Source of the DNA: DASRDU01 sp035652435
GTDB lineage: Bacteria; Acidobacteriota; Blastocatellia; RBC074
Direction of reading: 5' to 3'
NCBI GenBank assembly: GCA_035652435.1
Contig: DASRDU010000123.1
Coordinates: forward strand, 1 to 64,000
DNA length: 64,000 nt
Below the pieces are notes generated by a model. The model saw nothing but the letters and a program-made list of their open reading frames with translations. It ran no database searches and was not told where the DNA came from. The position numbers and the translations under genes are program-made. The stretch's first letter is position 1. Each line of letters begins with the position of its first letter. Positions 26,565 to 35,282 of this stretch are shown here, piece after piece.

Positions 26565-27731
26565 TTAGTTGGGAATGACGCGCGCCAGCACCTGATGGCG
26601 CGCCATCAGCCAGGTCAGTACGACTGTGCCGGCGGTCAGAACCTCCTGCGACCAGAGGGGCCACGACCAGGTGTTGATGGCGCGGAAGGCGATGGCGAAG
26701 ATCAGGTGGACGATGAAGCAGTAGAGGCTCGCCCGGCCCATCGTCGCCAGCCACCGCAGCGGGCCGGGGAATTTTTCGTTTCGCAGGCAGTAGCGGACGA
26801 GCAGGTAGCAGGGAATGATCGTCGTGAAAAACACGACCAGCCGGCCCGGCGCATGCGTCACGCGGTTGAACCAGAACGAATCGGTTGTGTCATTGAGCAG
26901 GTGCAGTGAGGGGTGAGACGGGCGCTGAAACTGCGCGAGGATGAACAGAGCCGCGCTGAGCGTCAAACACACCGGCAGCAGCCACTGCCGGTGCGCGGGC
27001 CAGAACTCGCCCGCCAGTTTCTTCCGGTGATAACCCAGCGCCAGCCCGCTGAAGTACAGAAACTGCCACCCGGGCAGCGAAAATATCCGCGCGCCGGAAG
27101 CCGGGTGCGCCAGCTGCCACAGATCGGGAAAATACTGCGCTGCGAGATAAAGCGCCCCCGAACAGGCCATCAGCAGCGCCGTCAGGTTGCGCCGCATCGC
27201 TTCCAGCCACAGCGGAGTCAGCGCGACAAAGACGATATAGACCGGCAGGATGTTGAGGTAATATTCCGACTGCAATCGCAGCGTCGGGATCATCCAGAGC
27301 GCGTTCGCCCAGCCACCCGTTTCGCTGACTGGAGACATCGGCAGCAGCCCGGTGGTTTCATGCAGAATCACCGTGCCGAACATCAGCACGCAGTGCGCGG
27401 CCCAGAGTTTCAGCGCACGCGACCAGATCCGCCGGTAAGCCGCCCGCGGCCCGTCATTCGCGAGGCGCCGCCCTGAAATCTGCCCGAGCAGCCAGCCCGC
27501 CAGGAAGACAAAACCCGACGCGGCAGTGACGTATTGATGCGGATGCACGACCGCATTCAATCGCGTCGTCGTGCCGACGTGCATGACGATCATCATCACG
27601 ATGCACCAGCCGCGCAGCACGTCTATTTCGACTTCTCTTTTATCCGCGCCAGCGAGCGAGACCGGAGCCGTGGCCGCGGCCTCAAAAGGCGGACTCGTGA
27701 TCTCACGGACTGAAGTCGTCGAATAATTCAT
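26565..27731 (-). CDS. OpgC-like multispanning membrane acyltransferase
   Basis: The 388-residue protein has about ten hydrophobic segments. It begins, after a 40-residue soluble lead, with EIDVLRGWCIVMMIVMHVG, the OpgC-domain opening (inner-membrane transferases that put succinyl groups on periplasmic glucans, related to acyltransferase-3). Later FLAGWLLGQ and LSLPGWQFLYFSGLALGYH fit this family. The chosen start at 27731 follows GCGAGGCT. It is upstream of the histidine kinase gene with 170 bases between, so co-transcription is uncertain. Acceptor and donor are unknown. Confidence 0.75.
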   Translation of the reverse strand: MNYSTTSVREITSPPFEAAATAPVSLAGADKREVEIDVLRGWCIVMMIVMHVGTTTRLNAVVHPHQYVTAASGFVFLAGWLLGQISGRRLANDGPRAAYRRIWSRALKLWAAHCVLMFGTVILHETTGLLPMSPVSETGGWANALWMIPTLRLQSEYYLNILPVYIVFVALTPLWLEAMRRNLTALLMACSGALYLAAQYFPDLWQLAHPASGARIFSLPGWQFLYFSGLALGYHRKKLAGEFWPAHRQWLLPVCLTLSAALFILAQFQRPSHPSLHLLNDTTDSFWFNRVTHAPGRLVVFFTTIIPCYLLVRYCLRNEKFPGPLRWLATMGRASLYCFIVHLIFAIAFRAINTWSWPLWSQEVLTAGTVVLTWLMARHQVLARVIPN

Positions 27732-27831
27732 AGCCTCGCATCTGCCGCAACAGATGCGGCGCGTTGCCATCTGCCGGGGGGCGGGGAAAATCTCCGGGGC
27801 ATCAGATGCCAGAGGTCTCGCGCTCGCGTGA

Positions 27832-28521
27832 TTATTCGATTACATCGTCGTGACGGGTGGCCTCGGTCGGGGCGGGCTCGACGGCCTGGTACTCTTCGGG
27901 TGTGTTGACGTTGGTGAGGAAGCGGGCCGCATCGGGCAGGTGAGCGTATTCGCGGAAGGGAACCAGCCGCGCCCGAACGCGCAGGCGGAGCCGATCCGCC
28001 GCCAGCTCATTCCAGCCGAGCATGCGCCCGAGCGGCTCGCGGCAGGCGGCAGAGTAAATGCCCACCAGCATCTGCGCGCGGCTCGCGCGATCCAGCGGGA
28101 TCGTGAGGTCGGGCTTTTCGGTCTCGTGAATCTGCCGAAGCCGCCGCAGAAACTCCGCGGTCACGAATGGCAGGTCGCAGGCCAGGATGAGCGCTGATTC
28201 CCCGGCTGAACACCCAGCGAGCGCGGTATAAATGCCGCCCAGCGGGCCGCAGTGATTGTACAGGTCATCCAGCACCTCAGCGTGCCACCGCTCCGCCAGC
28301 TCATGATAGCGGGCAGCCTGCGGGTTCTTTGAGCTGATGACGATGGCAGGGTGAGGCGCGATTTCGCAGGCGGCTGCCAGCACGTGTTCGATCATCGGAC
28401 GCCCGTCGAGCGGGAGCCAGGATTTATCCTCACCCATCCGCGCGCTGCGCCCGCCCGCTTGGATGAAGCATTGCGGGTTACTGCCCCCGGGGTCTGAAAT
28501 CTGAGGTCTGATGTCATCCAT
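27832..28521 (-). CDS. mobA: Molybdenum cofactor guanylyltransferase
   Basis: The 229-residue nucleotidyltransferase joins GMP to molybdopterin to make MGD. The signature CFIQAGGRSARMGEDKSWLP with the glycine loop and Lys, the later GPLGGIYTAL, ILACDLPFV and NVNTPEEY support MobA. The first 16 or so residues (MDDIRPQISDPGGSNPQ) are extra; they are encoded by three heptamer units (28492-28512) next to a second heptamer array upstream of the ATG. The true start could be altered, but no better in-frame start lies between. No molybdoenzyme gene is nearby. Confidence 0.87.
   Translation of the reverse strand: MDDIRPQISDPGGSNPQCFIQAGGRSARMGEDKSWLPLDGRPMIEHVLAAACEIAPHPAIVISSKNPQAARYHELAERWHAEVLDDLYNHCGPLGGIYTALAGCSAGESALILACDLPFVTAEFLRRLRQIHETEKPDLTIPLDRASRAQMLVGIYSAACREPLGRMLGWNELAADRLRLRVRARLVPFREYAHLPDAARFLTNVNTPEEYQAVEPAPTEATRHDDVIE
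28492..28512. repeat. Three-unit heptamer array in the 5' end of mobA
   Basis: Three 7-bp units of the form RTCTGAN (GTCTGAA, ATCTGAG, GTCTGAT) lie inside the coding sequence and account for the residues DIRPQISD of the predicted MobA N-terminus. Confidence 0.55.
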
Positions 28522-28531
28522 CTTTTTTCAA

Positions 28532-28559
28532 TCCGCAATCCGCAATCTGCAATCCGCAA
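28532..28559 (+). repeat. Four-unit TCCGCAA heptamer array, intergenic
   Basis: Exactly four 7-bp units (TCCGCAA, one of them TCTGCAA) occupy the spacer between mobA and the S55-like gene. An identical-length array in the same orientation lies 214 bp downstream inside the S55-like gene. Confidence 0.85.
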
Positions 28560-28653
28560 TTTGTTGTGTTATATTGCTGTCGGCGTTGCCGACCGAATCA
28601 TAGCAGTCGGCGGCGCGCAATCAACAGTTTTTCGGCATTGAGGTACTTCCAAC

Positions 28654-30540
28654 ATGACTCGTCTGATTTCCGTGTTCCTGCTTTCAGCCCTGCTTGTCAC
28701 CACCGCTTCAGCCCAGACTGACAAAGGGTCTCAGGATTCGGCCGGTCCGCAATCCGCAATCCGCAATCCGCAATCGAACGGGTTTTTCCCGCTCGATCAG
28801 GTCAAACCCGGGATGCGCGGCGTCGGCTGGACGGTACTCGAAGGCAGCGAGCCGACCAGGTTCGAGTGCGAAATCCTCGGCGTGCTGAAAGGCTTTCAGA
28901 ACCCGCAGCGCAACGCCATCATCATCAAACTGCTCGGCGAAAAGTTCCAGCACACGGGCATCTTTCAGGGGATGAGCGGCAGCCCCGTCTACATTGACGG
29001 GAAGCTGGTCGGCGCGGTCGCCTTCGGCTTCCAGTTCGCCAAGGACCCGATTGGCGGGATCACGCCGATTCAGGAGATGGTGGATATTTTCGAGCAGCAG
29101 CAGGAGAAGAGCGCGAGGCCGGCTGCGCAGCCGCGTTCGATCTCATTTTCAGAGATCGCCTTCAGTGAAAATTCGCGCGAGTACGCGAACTTTGTGAGCG
29201 GGTTGACCGGTAATCAGGCGCAGCCGGTCGCGACGCAGACGGCTGCGGGTGGGCAGGTACTCGTGCCGATTGCCACGCCGCTCGCCGTGACGGGCATCCC
29301 GTCTGACGTGATTGCACGGTTCGCCCCGCAGTTTCAGGCGATGGGCCTGAACCCGGTCGCGGGCGTGGTGAGCGCCGCCGGGATCGAAGAGATGAAGAAG
29401 GCCGATGGCGACACGCTCAAGCCCGGCTCGACGATTGTCGTGCCGCTCGTGCGCGGCGATTATTCGCTGGCGGCGGCGGGCACGGTGACGCACCGCGACG
29501 GCAATCGCATTTATGCCTTCGGCCACCCGTTCCTCTCGCTCGGCGTCGCCGACATGCCGATGAATGAGGGCTCGGTGGTAACTGTGCTGCCGAATTCCGC
29601 GATCTCATTCAAGCTGGCCGCGCCGACCGCGATGGTGGGCGCGATTCGCGGCGACCGCTCGACGGGCATTTACGGCGAACTCGGTGTCGCGCCGAAAATG
29701 ATCCCGGTCGAAATCAATCTCCAGACCAGCCGCGGCGTCACCCAGCCTTATCATTTCGAGATGGTCTCGGATCGTTTCCTGACGCCGATTCTGATGCAGA
29801 TCACGACGATGTCAACGATTGCCTCGACCGAACGCACGATCGGCGATTCGACCCTCCAGCTGCGCACGCGCATCGCGCTCAGGGGGCAGCCGGAGATCGG
29901 GCTGGAAAACAGGCTCTCGATTTCGGCCAACGCGCCGCTGGCCGCCGCGTTCTCGGTGTCGCAGCCGGTGAGCGCGCTCTACAACAGCGGCTTCAGCGAG
30001 ATGGCCATCGAGCGGATCGTACTCGACATCGTCTCGAAGGACGCACGCAACACGGGCAAGCTCGAGCGGCTCTGGACCAACCGCACCGAAGTGAAGCGCG
30101 GCGAGCGGATCGAGATACAGGCTTTCGCGCGCACCGAAAACGGCGGCGAATACGTCGAGCGCATCCCGATTGAGATCCCACAGGACGTGCCGCTCGGCCA
30201 GTTGCAGATCATGGTCGGCGACGGCACGGCGGTGCAGGCCGCGGAGCCGCGCACCGGCTTCACGCCGAAATCGCTCGGGCAGCTGGTCCGCGAACTCAAC
30301 CGCATCCGCAAGGCGGATCGCCTCTACGTCCGGCTCTCGCGCTCGGAGACCGGGGCCGTCATCAATAACGAAGAGCTGCCGAGCCTGCCGCCTTCGGTGC
30401 TGGCGACGCTCGGCTCGGACCGGACTTCGGGCGGCTACACGCTGACGCGCTCGACGACGCTGTTTGAGAAGGAACTGGCCCCGGCCGAGTTCGTCATTTC
30501 AGGACAGCGCACGCTGACGGTCACAGTCATCGAGAAGTAG
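28654..30540 (+). CDS. Exported SpoIVB-like peptidase S55 domain protein (permuted order)
   Basis: The 628-residue protein has a signal peptide (1-20, ending TASA) and then GFFPLDQVKPGMRGVGWTVL, EILGVLKG, TGIFQGMSGSPVYIDGKLVG (Ser108/Ser110) and, much later, AAAGTVTHRDGNRIYAFGHP with His291. GMSGSP and GHP are the Ser and His motifs of the SpoIVB S55 family, but here Ser precedes His, the reverse of SpoIVB. The rest, residues 310-628, is beta-rich and may be several Ig-like or PDZ-like units. Residues 32-41 (PQSAIRNPQS) come from a four-unit heptamer array. Homologues occur widely in Acidobacteria; function is unknown. Confidence 0.8.
   Translation: MTRLISVFLLSALLVTTASAQTDKGSQDSAGPQSAIRNPQSNGFFPLDQVKPGMRGVGWTVLEGSEPTRFECEILGVLKGFQNPQRNAIIIKLLGEKFQHTGIFQGMSGSPVYIDGKLVGAVAFGFQFAKDPIGGITPIQEMVDIFEQQQEKSARPAAQPRSISFSEIAFSENSREYANFVSGLTGNQAQPVATQTAAGGQVLVPIATPLAVTGIPSDVIARFAPQFQAMGLNPVAGVVSAAGIEEMKKADGDTLKPGSTIVVPLVRGDYSLAAAGTVTHRDGNRIYAFGHPFLSLGVADMPMNEGSVVTVLPNSAISFKLAAPTAMVGAIRGDRSTGIYGELGVAPKMIPVEINLQTSRGVTQPYHFEMVSDRFLTPILMQITTMSTIASTERTIGDSTLQLRTRIALRGQPEIGLENRLSISANAPLAAAFSVSQPVSALYNSGFSEMAIERIVLDIVSKDARNTGKLERLWTNRTEVKRGERIEIQAFARTENGGEYVERIPIEIPQDVPLGQLQIMVGDGTAVQAAEPRTGFTPKSLGQLVRELNRIRKADRLYVRLSRSETGAVINNEELPSLPPSVLATLGSDRTSGGYTLTRSTTLFEKELAPAEFVISGQRTLTVTVIEK
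28746..28773 (+). repeat. Four-unit TCCGCAA heptamer array inside a coding sequence
   Basis: Four exact TCCGCAA units in a row lie just after the signal-peptide codons of the S55-like gene. They are read as SAIRNPQS-type peptide and would form an unstructured linker. Confidence 0.9.
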
Positions 30541-30747
30541 ATCAAGCGGGTCTCACCCGGGGAGCGCGGTCGGGAATTCATGGCCGGCAAACTTTGTCTG
30601 CTTTCCCGTCGGCACGACTTTGAAATGAGCGGTGGGCTTGCGCGGCCTTCGCTGCGGCCCTTGTTCACTGCCCCGGACTCGCCCGGCAGGCTGTTTATAT
30701 CACCGCCGGCAAACTGCCATTTGCCGGACATCTTCAAAGGGAATCAC

Positions 30748-31047
30748 ATGCCATTCAAAAAAAGGTTTACCCCGAAGCGTCGTAATCAGCACAAGCGCCG
30801 CCCGTCATCGCCTGCCGCTCCAAGAAACACAGCCCCGAGCGACCCTGAGAGTACCGGATACGAAGCCGCCTATTTCAGAGAGCTGATAGATGAAGAGGTC
30901 CCGGTCGTCATCGTCCTCAAGACCGGCGAGGAGTTGCGCGGCCAGGTGCGGTATTACGACCGCGACGTGTTCAGTCTGGGGCCGGCTGACGGCGGGCCGA
31001 AACTCTTCCTGCGCAAAAGCAGCGTCCGCTATCTCTACGAAGAGTAA
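30748..31047 (+). CDS. Hfq/Sm-like RNA-binding protein with basic N-terminal tail
   Basis: The ATG at 30748, with AAAGGGA upstream, gives 99 residues. Residues 1-27 are very basic (KKRFTPKRRNQHKRRP). Residues 45-99 fit the Sm fold: ELIDEEVPVVIVLKTGEELR, GQVRYYDRDVFSL and a last strand KSSVRYLYEE, comparable to the Hfq pattern VxIxLxNGxxLxGxxxxFDxF followed by a final KHAIS-like strand. The Hfq KHA motif is replaced by RKSSV, so Hfq-type poly-U binding is not certain. It could be an acidobacterial Hfq in which the tail supplies RNA contacts. It lies between the S55-like gene and an unknown exported protein. Confidence 0.6.
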   Translation: MPFKKRFTPKRRNQHKRRPSSPAAPRNTAPSDPESTGYEAAYFRELIDEEVPVVIVLKTGEELRGQVRYYDRDVFSLGPADGGPKLFLRKSSVRYLYEE

Positions 31048-31208
31048 GCGGGCCCCGGGGCGGAAAGCCGGGCCGGGCCCTTCAGCTTCATCTCAGCCGC
31101 ACGGGCAACTTGTCTCACCCTCACTCTCCCGGAACCAGACAAGTCTGCGCGGAGTCAGTACCCTTTCACCTCCTGATCAGTAGTTCCACCGTCAGAAGGG
31201 AGTCAGCT

Positions 31209-33107
31209 ATGTTGTTCAGTCATCTGATTCGCCCCACCACTTTATTTCTGCTGACGGGCGCGCTCGTGTTCGCGCAATCGCCCGCCGCGGATCAGTCTGC
31301 CCGAAGTGAGCGGCAGAAAAAGAATCAGCAGTTGCGGGAGACGCGTGCGCTCGCCCTGCTGGGCGAACTGCTGGCCGAAGTGCCCTCGCTGCGCCTGCCC
31401 GAGAACCGCGTCAGGCTCCGGCTGGCGGCCGCCGAACTGCTCTGGAAGCGCGACGAGAAACGGGCCCGCGCCTTGTACCGTGAAGCCACGAGCGGGCTCG
31501 CCGAAATCCTGAGCGCCACCCGCCTGAGCGATGACGAATCGGAGGAGGGCGGCCAGCCGGTTTATGCCCTCTGGGAGCAGTTGCGCTTTATGATCCTCGA
31601 ACAGGTCGCGCTGCACGACCCGAAGCTGGCCGAGGAGTTGCTCGCCGCTTCGCGCCCGCCAGCCGGCGTGGACGAAAACACGCCCGATAATCTCCGCGCC
31701 CGTGAAAGCGAGTTTGAAATGAGGCTCGCGGCCCGGCTCGCCGATTCCGACCCGCAGCGCGCATACCAGCTGGCTGAAGAGAAGCTGGCCGGAGGCCCGA
31801 AGGGGGCGGCCGGCGAGGTGATGGAATTTTTGCAGCGCCTCATGGGCAGTGACCCGAAACTGGCCTCGAAGCTGGCCGGCAGCATCCTCGGCAGGCTCCG
31901 CGCCGATTACTCAGGCAGCGAATCGGAGCCGCCATACCTGCTCTCACGCCTGATCACGATCATCTCCGCCCAGCCGACAGGCGATACGGGCGCGGGCGCA
32001 GGGAAGGATGATAAGAAAAACCCCCCGCGCGTGGATGAAGCCGTCCTGCGCGAGGCGATTGAGCTGATGGTCACGCGGACGCTCGCCCTGCTGGCCGACA
32101 CGAGCCCGGTGAATTATCAGCGGAATCAGTACGCGATGTTCGGACTGATGGAATTGCAGCGATTGATGCCATTGGTCGAAAAATATGCGCCCGGCCGCGT
32201 CGCCGCTTTGCGGGCGAAGCTCGCCGAACTGGACAAAAGTATGACGCCGGAGCAGAAATCCGCGCGCGAGTTGCAGGCCCTGATGGAGCGGGGCGATACG
32301 GAGGCCATCCTGGTTGCCGCGGCGAAACTGCCGAAGGAGATGAGCCAGGGGCTTTATTACCAGGTCGCGGTCGGCGCCATGACCGCGGGCGATCTTGAGA
32401 AGGCGCGCCAGATCGCCGAGAAGCATTTGCAGAATTCACCGCTGCGTAAACAGGTCGAGAATCAGCTGGATCAGGCGGCCCTGCAGAAGGCGCTGGAAAA
32501 AGGCAGGGTTGATGAAGTTCGCCCGATGCTCGACCGGCTGCACTCGATTCAGGAGCGCGTCGGCATCCTCACGCAGCTGGCTGAGGCCGAATTCGGGAAG
32601 GGCAACAGAAAAGGCGCACAACAACTGCTTGAAGAGGCGCACAGCCTGGTCGGCAGCCGCGCCGCCAACAGGGCACAACTCGAAGCGCAGATCGCGCTCG
32701 CCACCGGGTACGCCGAAGTTGACCCGGCGCGCAGTTTTGAAATCCTCGATTCAGCCGCCGGCCGCATCAACGAACTGATTGCCGCCGCCGCCGCGCTCGA
32801 AGGCTTTAACTCGCCGGCCAGTTTCAGGGAAGGCGAGATGGTCATGCTCGATGAAGATGGCAACTCCCTGTCCGACTTGTTACGCCAGCACGCCGCCGCG
32901 CTCGCGCCGCTCGTCGCGACGGATTTCGAGCGCGTCAAATCCGTCGTCGCCCAGTTCCAGCGCGGCGAAGTGAAAGCCTTCCTGCGCATGGCCATGATTG
33001 AAAGCACTCTCGGCGAACACGTCGAAGACGATAATCAGCCGCCGCCGCCACCGCCCGCCGGACGTGGAATCAGGAGATTGATTGAAGTACAAAAGAGTAG
33101 ACCATAG
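31209..33107 (+). CDS. Exported helical-repeat protein of unknown function
   Basis: The ATG at 31209, preceded by AGAAGGGAG, gives 632 residues with a signal peptide (MLFSHLIRPTTLFLLTGALV, then FAQS). The rest is almost entirely alpha-helical with repeated A-x-x-L-A pairs (for example ALLGELLAEVPSLRL, ADSDPQRAYQLAEEKLAGG, AMTAGDLEKARQIAEKHL), suggesting a TPR/SEL1-like solenoid. There is a proline-rich stretch (PPPPPPAGRG) near the C-terminus. No catalytic motif is seen. The next gene starts three bases after its stop, so they form an operon. Confidence 0.75.
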   Translation: MLFSHLIRPTTLFLLTGALVFAQSPAADQSARSERQKKNQQLRETRALALLGELLAEVPSLRLPENRVRLRLAAAELLWKRDEKRARALYREATSGLAEILSATRLSDDESEEGGQPVYALWEQLRFMILEQVALHDPKLAEELLAASRPPAGVDENTPDNLRARESEFEMRLAARLADSDPQRAYQLAEEKLAGGPKGAAGEVMEFLQRLMGSDPKLASKLAGSILGRLRADYSGSESEPPYLLSRLITIISAQPTGDTGAGAGKDDKKNPPRVDEAVLREAIELMVTRTLALLADTSPVNYQRNQYAMFGLMELQRLMPLVEKYAPGRVAALRAKLAELDKSMTPEQKSARELQALMERGDTEAILVAAAKLPKEMSQGLYYQVAVGAMTAGDLEKARQIAEKHLQNSPLRKQVENQLDQAALQKALEKGRVDEVRPMLDRLHSIQERVGILTQLAEAEFGKGNRKGAQQLLEEAHSLVGSRAANRAQLEAQIALATGYAEVDPARSFEILDSAAGRINELIAAAAALEGFNSPASFREGEMVMLDEDGNSLSDLLRQHAAALAPLVATDFERVKSVVAQFQRGEVKAFLRMAMIESTLGEHVEDDNQPPPPPPAGRGIRRLIEVQKSRP

Positions 33108-33110
33108 AAC

Positions 33111-33800
33111 ATGACAGCTATGCTGACAGGAAACGATGATTCCGGCGCGATGGTCACCTGGCAGAGCTTAAGTTTGACAGAACGCAGGCGCCTCGCCGCA
33201 AAGTATCTCGCCGTCGAAACCGCCGACGTTGATCCTGACGGGCTCGCGCAAACCGAAGCCTGGTTCGCCACGATCAGCGAAGCCGGGCAGCGGCTTAATC
33301 TGATGAATTGTTTTTTCGCGCTCGGCGGCGGTGACAACGCTGACCGCACGCGGCGCGGGATGTGGGATCAGGTCGCCCGCCTCATTCCCGGGGAGTGGAA
33401 CAGTCAGATCGGCCTCGCCAGCCTCCTCGTCGAATTGCGCGACGCCGAACGTTTCAAACGGGCCGGAATCACGGCCGGATTGAAGGAAGATTACGCCTTC
33501 GTGCGCAACCGGTATCACCGCGGCGCGAGTTTCAGCCTGCGCGAGTGGCGAGTCCGCGCCAGCCTCAACGTCGCCAATGACACCGCGGCCGCCATTGCCG
33601 TCGGGTTCGACGAGGGCGGCGGCAGGATCGCCCGCGCGGAGATTGACGCCTGGGGGCCGACCTTCGGGTTGCTCGGATTGTGGCGGCATAAGTTCGGAAA
33701 GATTGACCCGCAGATCGTCCGACTGGCAATGACTGAGCGCGGGCTGATACCGGAAAGCGGCGCTCTCGCGCCGAATCGCGATGATGAAGGGATCGCCTGA
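33111..33800 (+). CDS. Unknown soluble protein, coupled to the helical-repeat gene
   Basis: The 229-residue product has no signal peptide, membrane segment or recognised motif. It is rich in aromatic and charged residues (WFATISEAGQRLNLMNCFFA, IPGEWNSQIGLASLLVELRD, RNRYHRGASFSLREWRVRAS). The start at 33111 is three bases after the previous stop and lacks a Shine-Dalgarno, as expected for translational coupling; starts at 33120 or 33150 are possible. Pairing with an exported helical-repeat protein gives no clear function. Confidence 0.65.
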   Translation: MTAMLTGNDDSGAMVTWQSLSLTERRRLAAKYLAVETADVDPDGLAQTEAWFATISEAGQRLNLMNCFFALGGGDNADRTRRGMWDQVARLIPGEWNSQIGLASLLVELRDAERFKRAGITAGLKEDYAFVRNRYHRGASFSLREWRVRASLNVANDTAAAIAVGFDEGGGRIARAEIDAWGPTFGLLGLWRHKFGKIDPQIVRLAMTERGLIPESGALAPNRDDEGIA

Positions 33801-33842
33801 CCCTGCCTTCAAAACTCACCTCCCGGGAATGTCGGAAAGAAC

Positions 33843-33870
33843 TTGCAAACACTGCTAAACAGGGTAAAAT
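33843..33870 (+). promoter_or_regulatory. Candidate sigma-70 promoter for the small coiled-coil gene
   Basis: TTGCAA (33843-33848) and TAAAAT (33865-33870) are 16 bases apart, with the GGTAAAATTACC dyad around the -10. The start codon at 34008 would have a leader of about 130 bases. Confidence 0.45.
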
Positions 33871-34007
33871 TACCGGGCTCACGTTCGTGACAAAACACAA
33901 TTACCCCGTGCCGCAGTGCCCCCAATACTGCATGAGACAGGAGTTCTGTCGAATTTACCCCGTTTTGAATCACCTCCCCGTTAACACTCGTAAAGGCAGT
34001 AACTACT

Positions 34008-34292
34008 ATGAGTATCCTTCACTGGTTCAAACGCAGGACAACCACGAATACTGTGCAGGGGCTGGGCATCCTTGGCCTCTCCAGTCAGGAAACAACCCGC
34101 CCCATCCTCCCCAGCCAGCACCCGGAACTGGAACTGCTCCAGCGACGCATTAACGACGTCCAGATGGAAATAGCGCAGGTCGCCCTCGGCTGGGAAACTG
34201 AAAGCAGGGATAAGAAGCTGGCCATACTCAAGGCGCAGCAGGAACTGCTGACGGTCAAGCAAAGGAGCCTCAGACAGCGCCTGGCACAGTAA
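34008..34292 (+). CDS. Small protein with C-terminal coiled coil, unknown function
   Basis: The 94-residue protein starts MSILHWFKRRTTT and ends with a long helix (about 38-94, ELELLQRRINDVQMEIAQVA through LLTVKQRSLRQRLAQ). AAAGG lies before the ATG. The N-terminal WFKRR could be a membrane-surface anchor. No family was recognised. A candidate promoter sits at 33843-33870. Confidence 0.6.
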   Translation: MSILHWFKRRTTTNTVQGLGILGLSSQETTRPILPSQHPELELLQRRINDVQMEIAQVALGWETESRDKKLAILKAQQELLTVKQRSLRQRLAQ

Positions 34293-34335
34293 CACTACAC
34301 TGATAGCTCTTCTGACATCAGGGAAGACGAAAGCG

Positions 34336-34361
34336 CAGCCGCTCCGGCTCTCAAGCGGCTG
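34336..34361. terminator. Possible terminator hairpin after the small coiled-coil gene
   Basis: CAGCCGCT and AGCGGCTG form an eight-base stem with a ten-base loop, 44 bases after the stop codon at 34292. No T-run follows, so it is a weak candidate. Confidence 0.3.
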
Positions 34362-34509
34362 ATAAATATCCGCCTGTACGGATGCTTTGCCATCAGGGTC
34401 GGCCCGCGAAATCAGGATAGAAAAGGGGCGTTGAGGTCACGGGCCATACAGATGAGTACGCTTGTCCGGCTGAGTGATTGTGCCGGCTTGCCAGATCTGT
34501 CTTTGTACC

Positions 34510-34529
34510 TGTCACCCGCCGGTGACAGA
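34510..34529. terminator. Possible terminator hairpin between convergent genes
   Basis: CTGTCACC-CGCC-GGTGACAG is a perfect eight-base stem with a four-base loop. It lies 35 bases downstream of the minus-strand gene ending at 34564. There is no T-run on either side. Confidence 0.3.
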
Positions 34530-34563
34530 CGGCGGTCAGGGGCATTTACTCACCCGTCCGATT

Positions 34564-35256
34564 TCACTTCCCCTTCTGAATGGATTTGAGCAGTCGTTCC
34601 GCGTGATTGCGGGCGATGAGCGGGACGCTTTCGTCCGTCCTGATGTCCTGGAGCAGCGGGGTCAGGCGTTGTGGTTCGGCGATGTGTTTGGATTTGAGTT
34701 CGCTTTCGAGGATGCGCAGTTGGGCCGGCGTTGAAATCGGGTCGGTCTGGCGCACGGTCTGAAGCTCGAAGACGCGCGTCTCCTGCGTGGCGATGTTGCG
34801 GAAGATTTCGACCAGCCGGTTCATCACTTGGTTGTCGGTGTAGTTGAACGTCACCCTGCGTTCGCGCCCGCTGCGCGCGTGCGTCAGGGTGACGTTGCCG
34901 AGGTGGGAGAAGTCTTTTTTGTACTGGTAGTCTTCAGTGCTGTTCAGGAAATTCAACTCATCGAGGATTGAATTCACCTGGGCCACCAGCTCTTTTGAGA
35001 CCTCCAGCTTGTTGACGATCTCGTCGCCGTCCTTCTTTTTGAAGCTGAATTTGCCGCGCCCGGTTTCGTCAAACTCGATCTCCTGGCGCGGCGTGGTGAA
35101 GCGGTCGTTCTCGAACAGGTAACGGTACGTGGTCCCGCCGGAACTTGAAGCCCCCTGCCCCGCAGTCGAAGTCTCGATGCGGGTCTGCGCCTGCAATGAG
35201 AGGCCGAAAATCAGAATGAAACTGAAGGTGAGAGCTGCCTGGAGGAGTCTGTGCAT
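34564..35256 (-). CDS. Exported protein of unknown function
   Basis: The chosen start at 35256 gives 230 residues with a clear signal peptide (MHRLLQAALTFSFILIFGLS then LQAQ). The mature part has a beta-rich section (YRYLFENDRFTTPRQEIEFD, GKFSFKKKDGDEIV) and an all-helical end (LRILESELKSKHIAEPQRLT). No known domain was recognised. It is downstream of the pseudo-M1 gene on the same strand, separated by a 109-base spacer with a strong inverted repeat. Confidence 0.65.
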   Translation of the reverse strand: MHRLLQAALTFSFILIFGLSLQAQTRIETSTAGQGASSSGGTTYRYLFENDRFTTPRQEIEFDETGRGKFSFKKKDGDEIVNKLEVSKELVAQVNSILDELNFLNSTEDYQYKKDFSHLGNVTLTHARSGRERRVTFNYTDNQVMNRLVEIFRNIATQETRVFELQTVRQTDPISTPAQLRILESELKSKHIAEPQRLTPLLQDIRTDESVPLIARNHAERLLKSIQKGK

Positions 35257-35282
35257 AAACTGAATTACGTCCGGGTGATGAT

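Noticed and set aside
28532..28773. CRISPR-like array
   Set aside because: Units are contiguous heptamers with no spacers, and no cas genes are present in the window.
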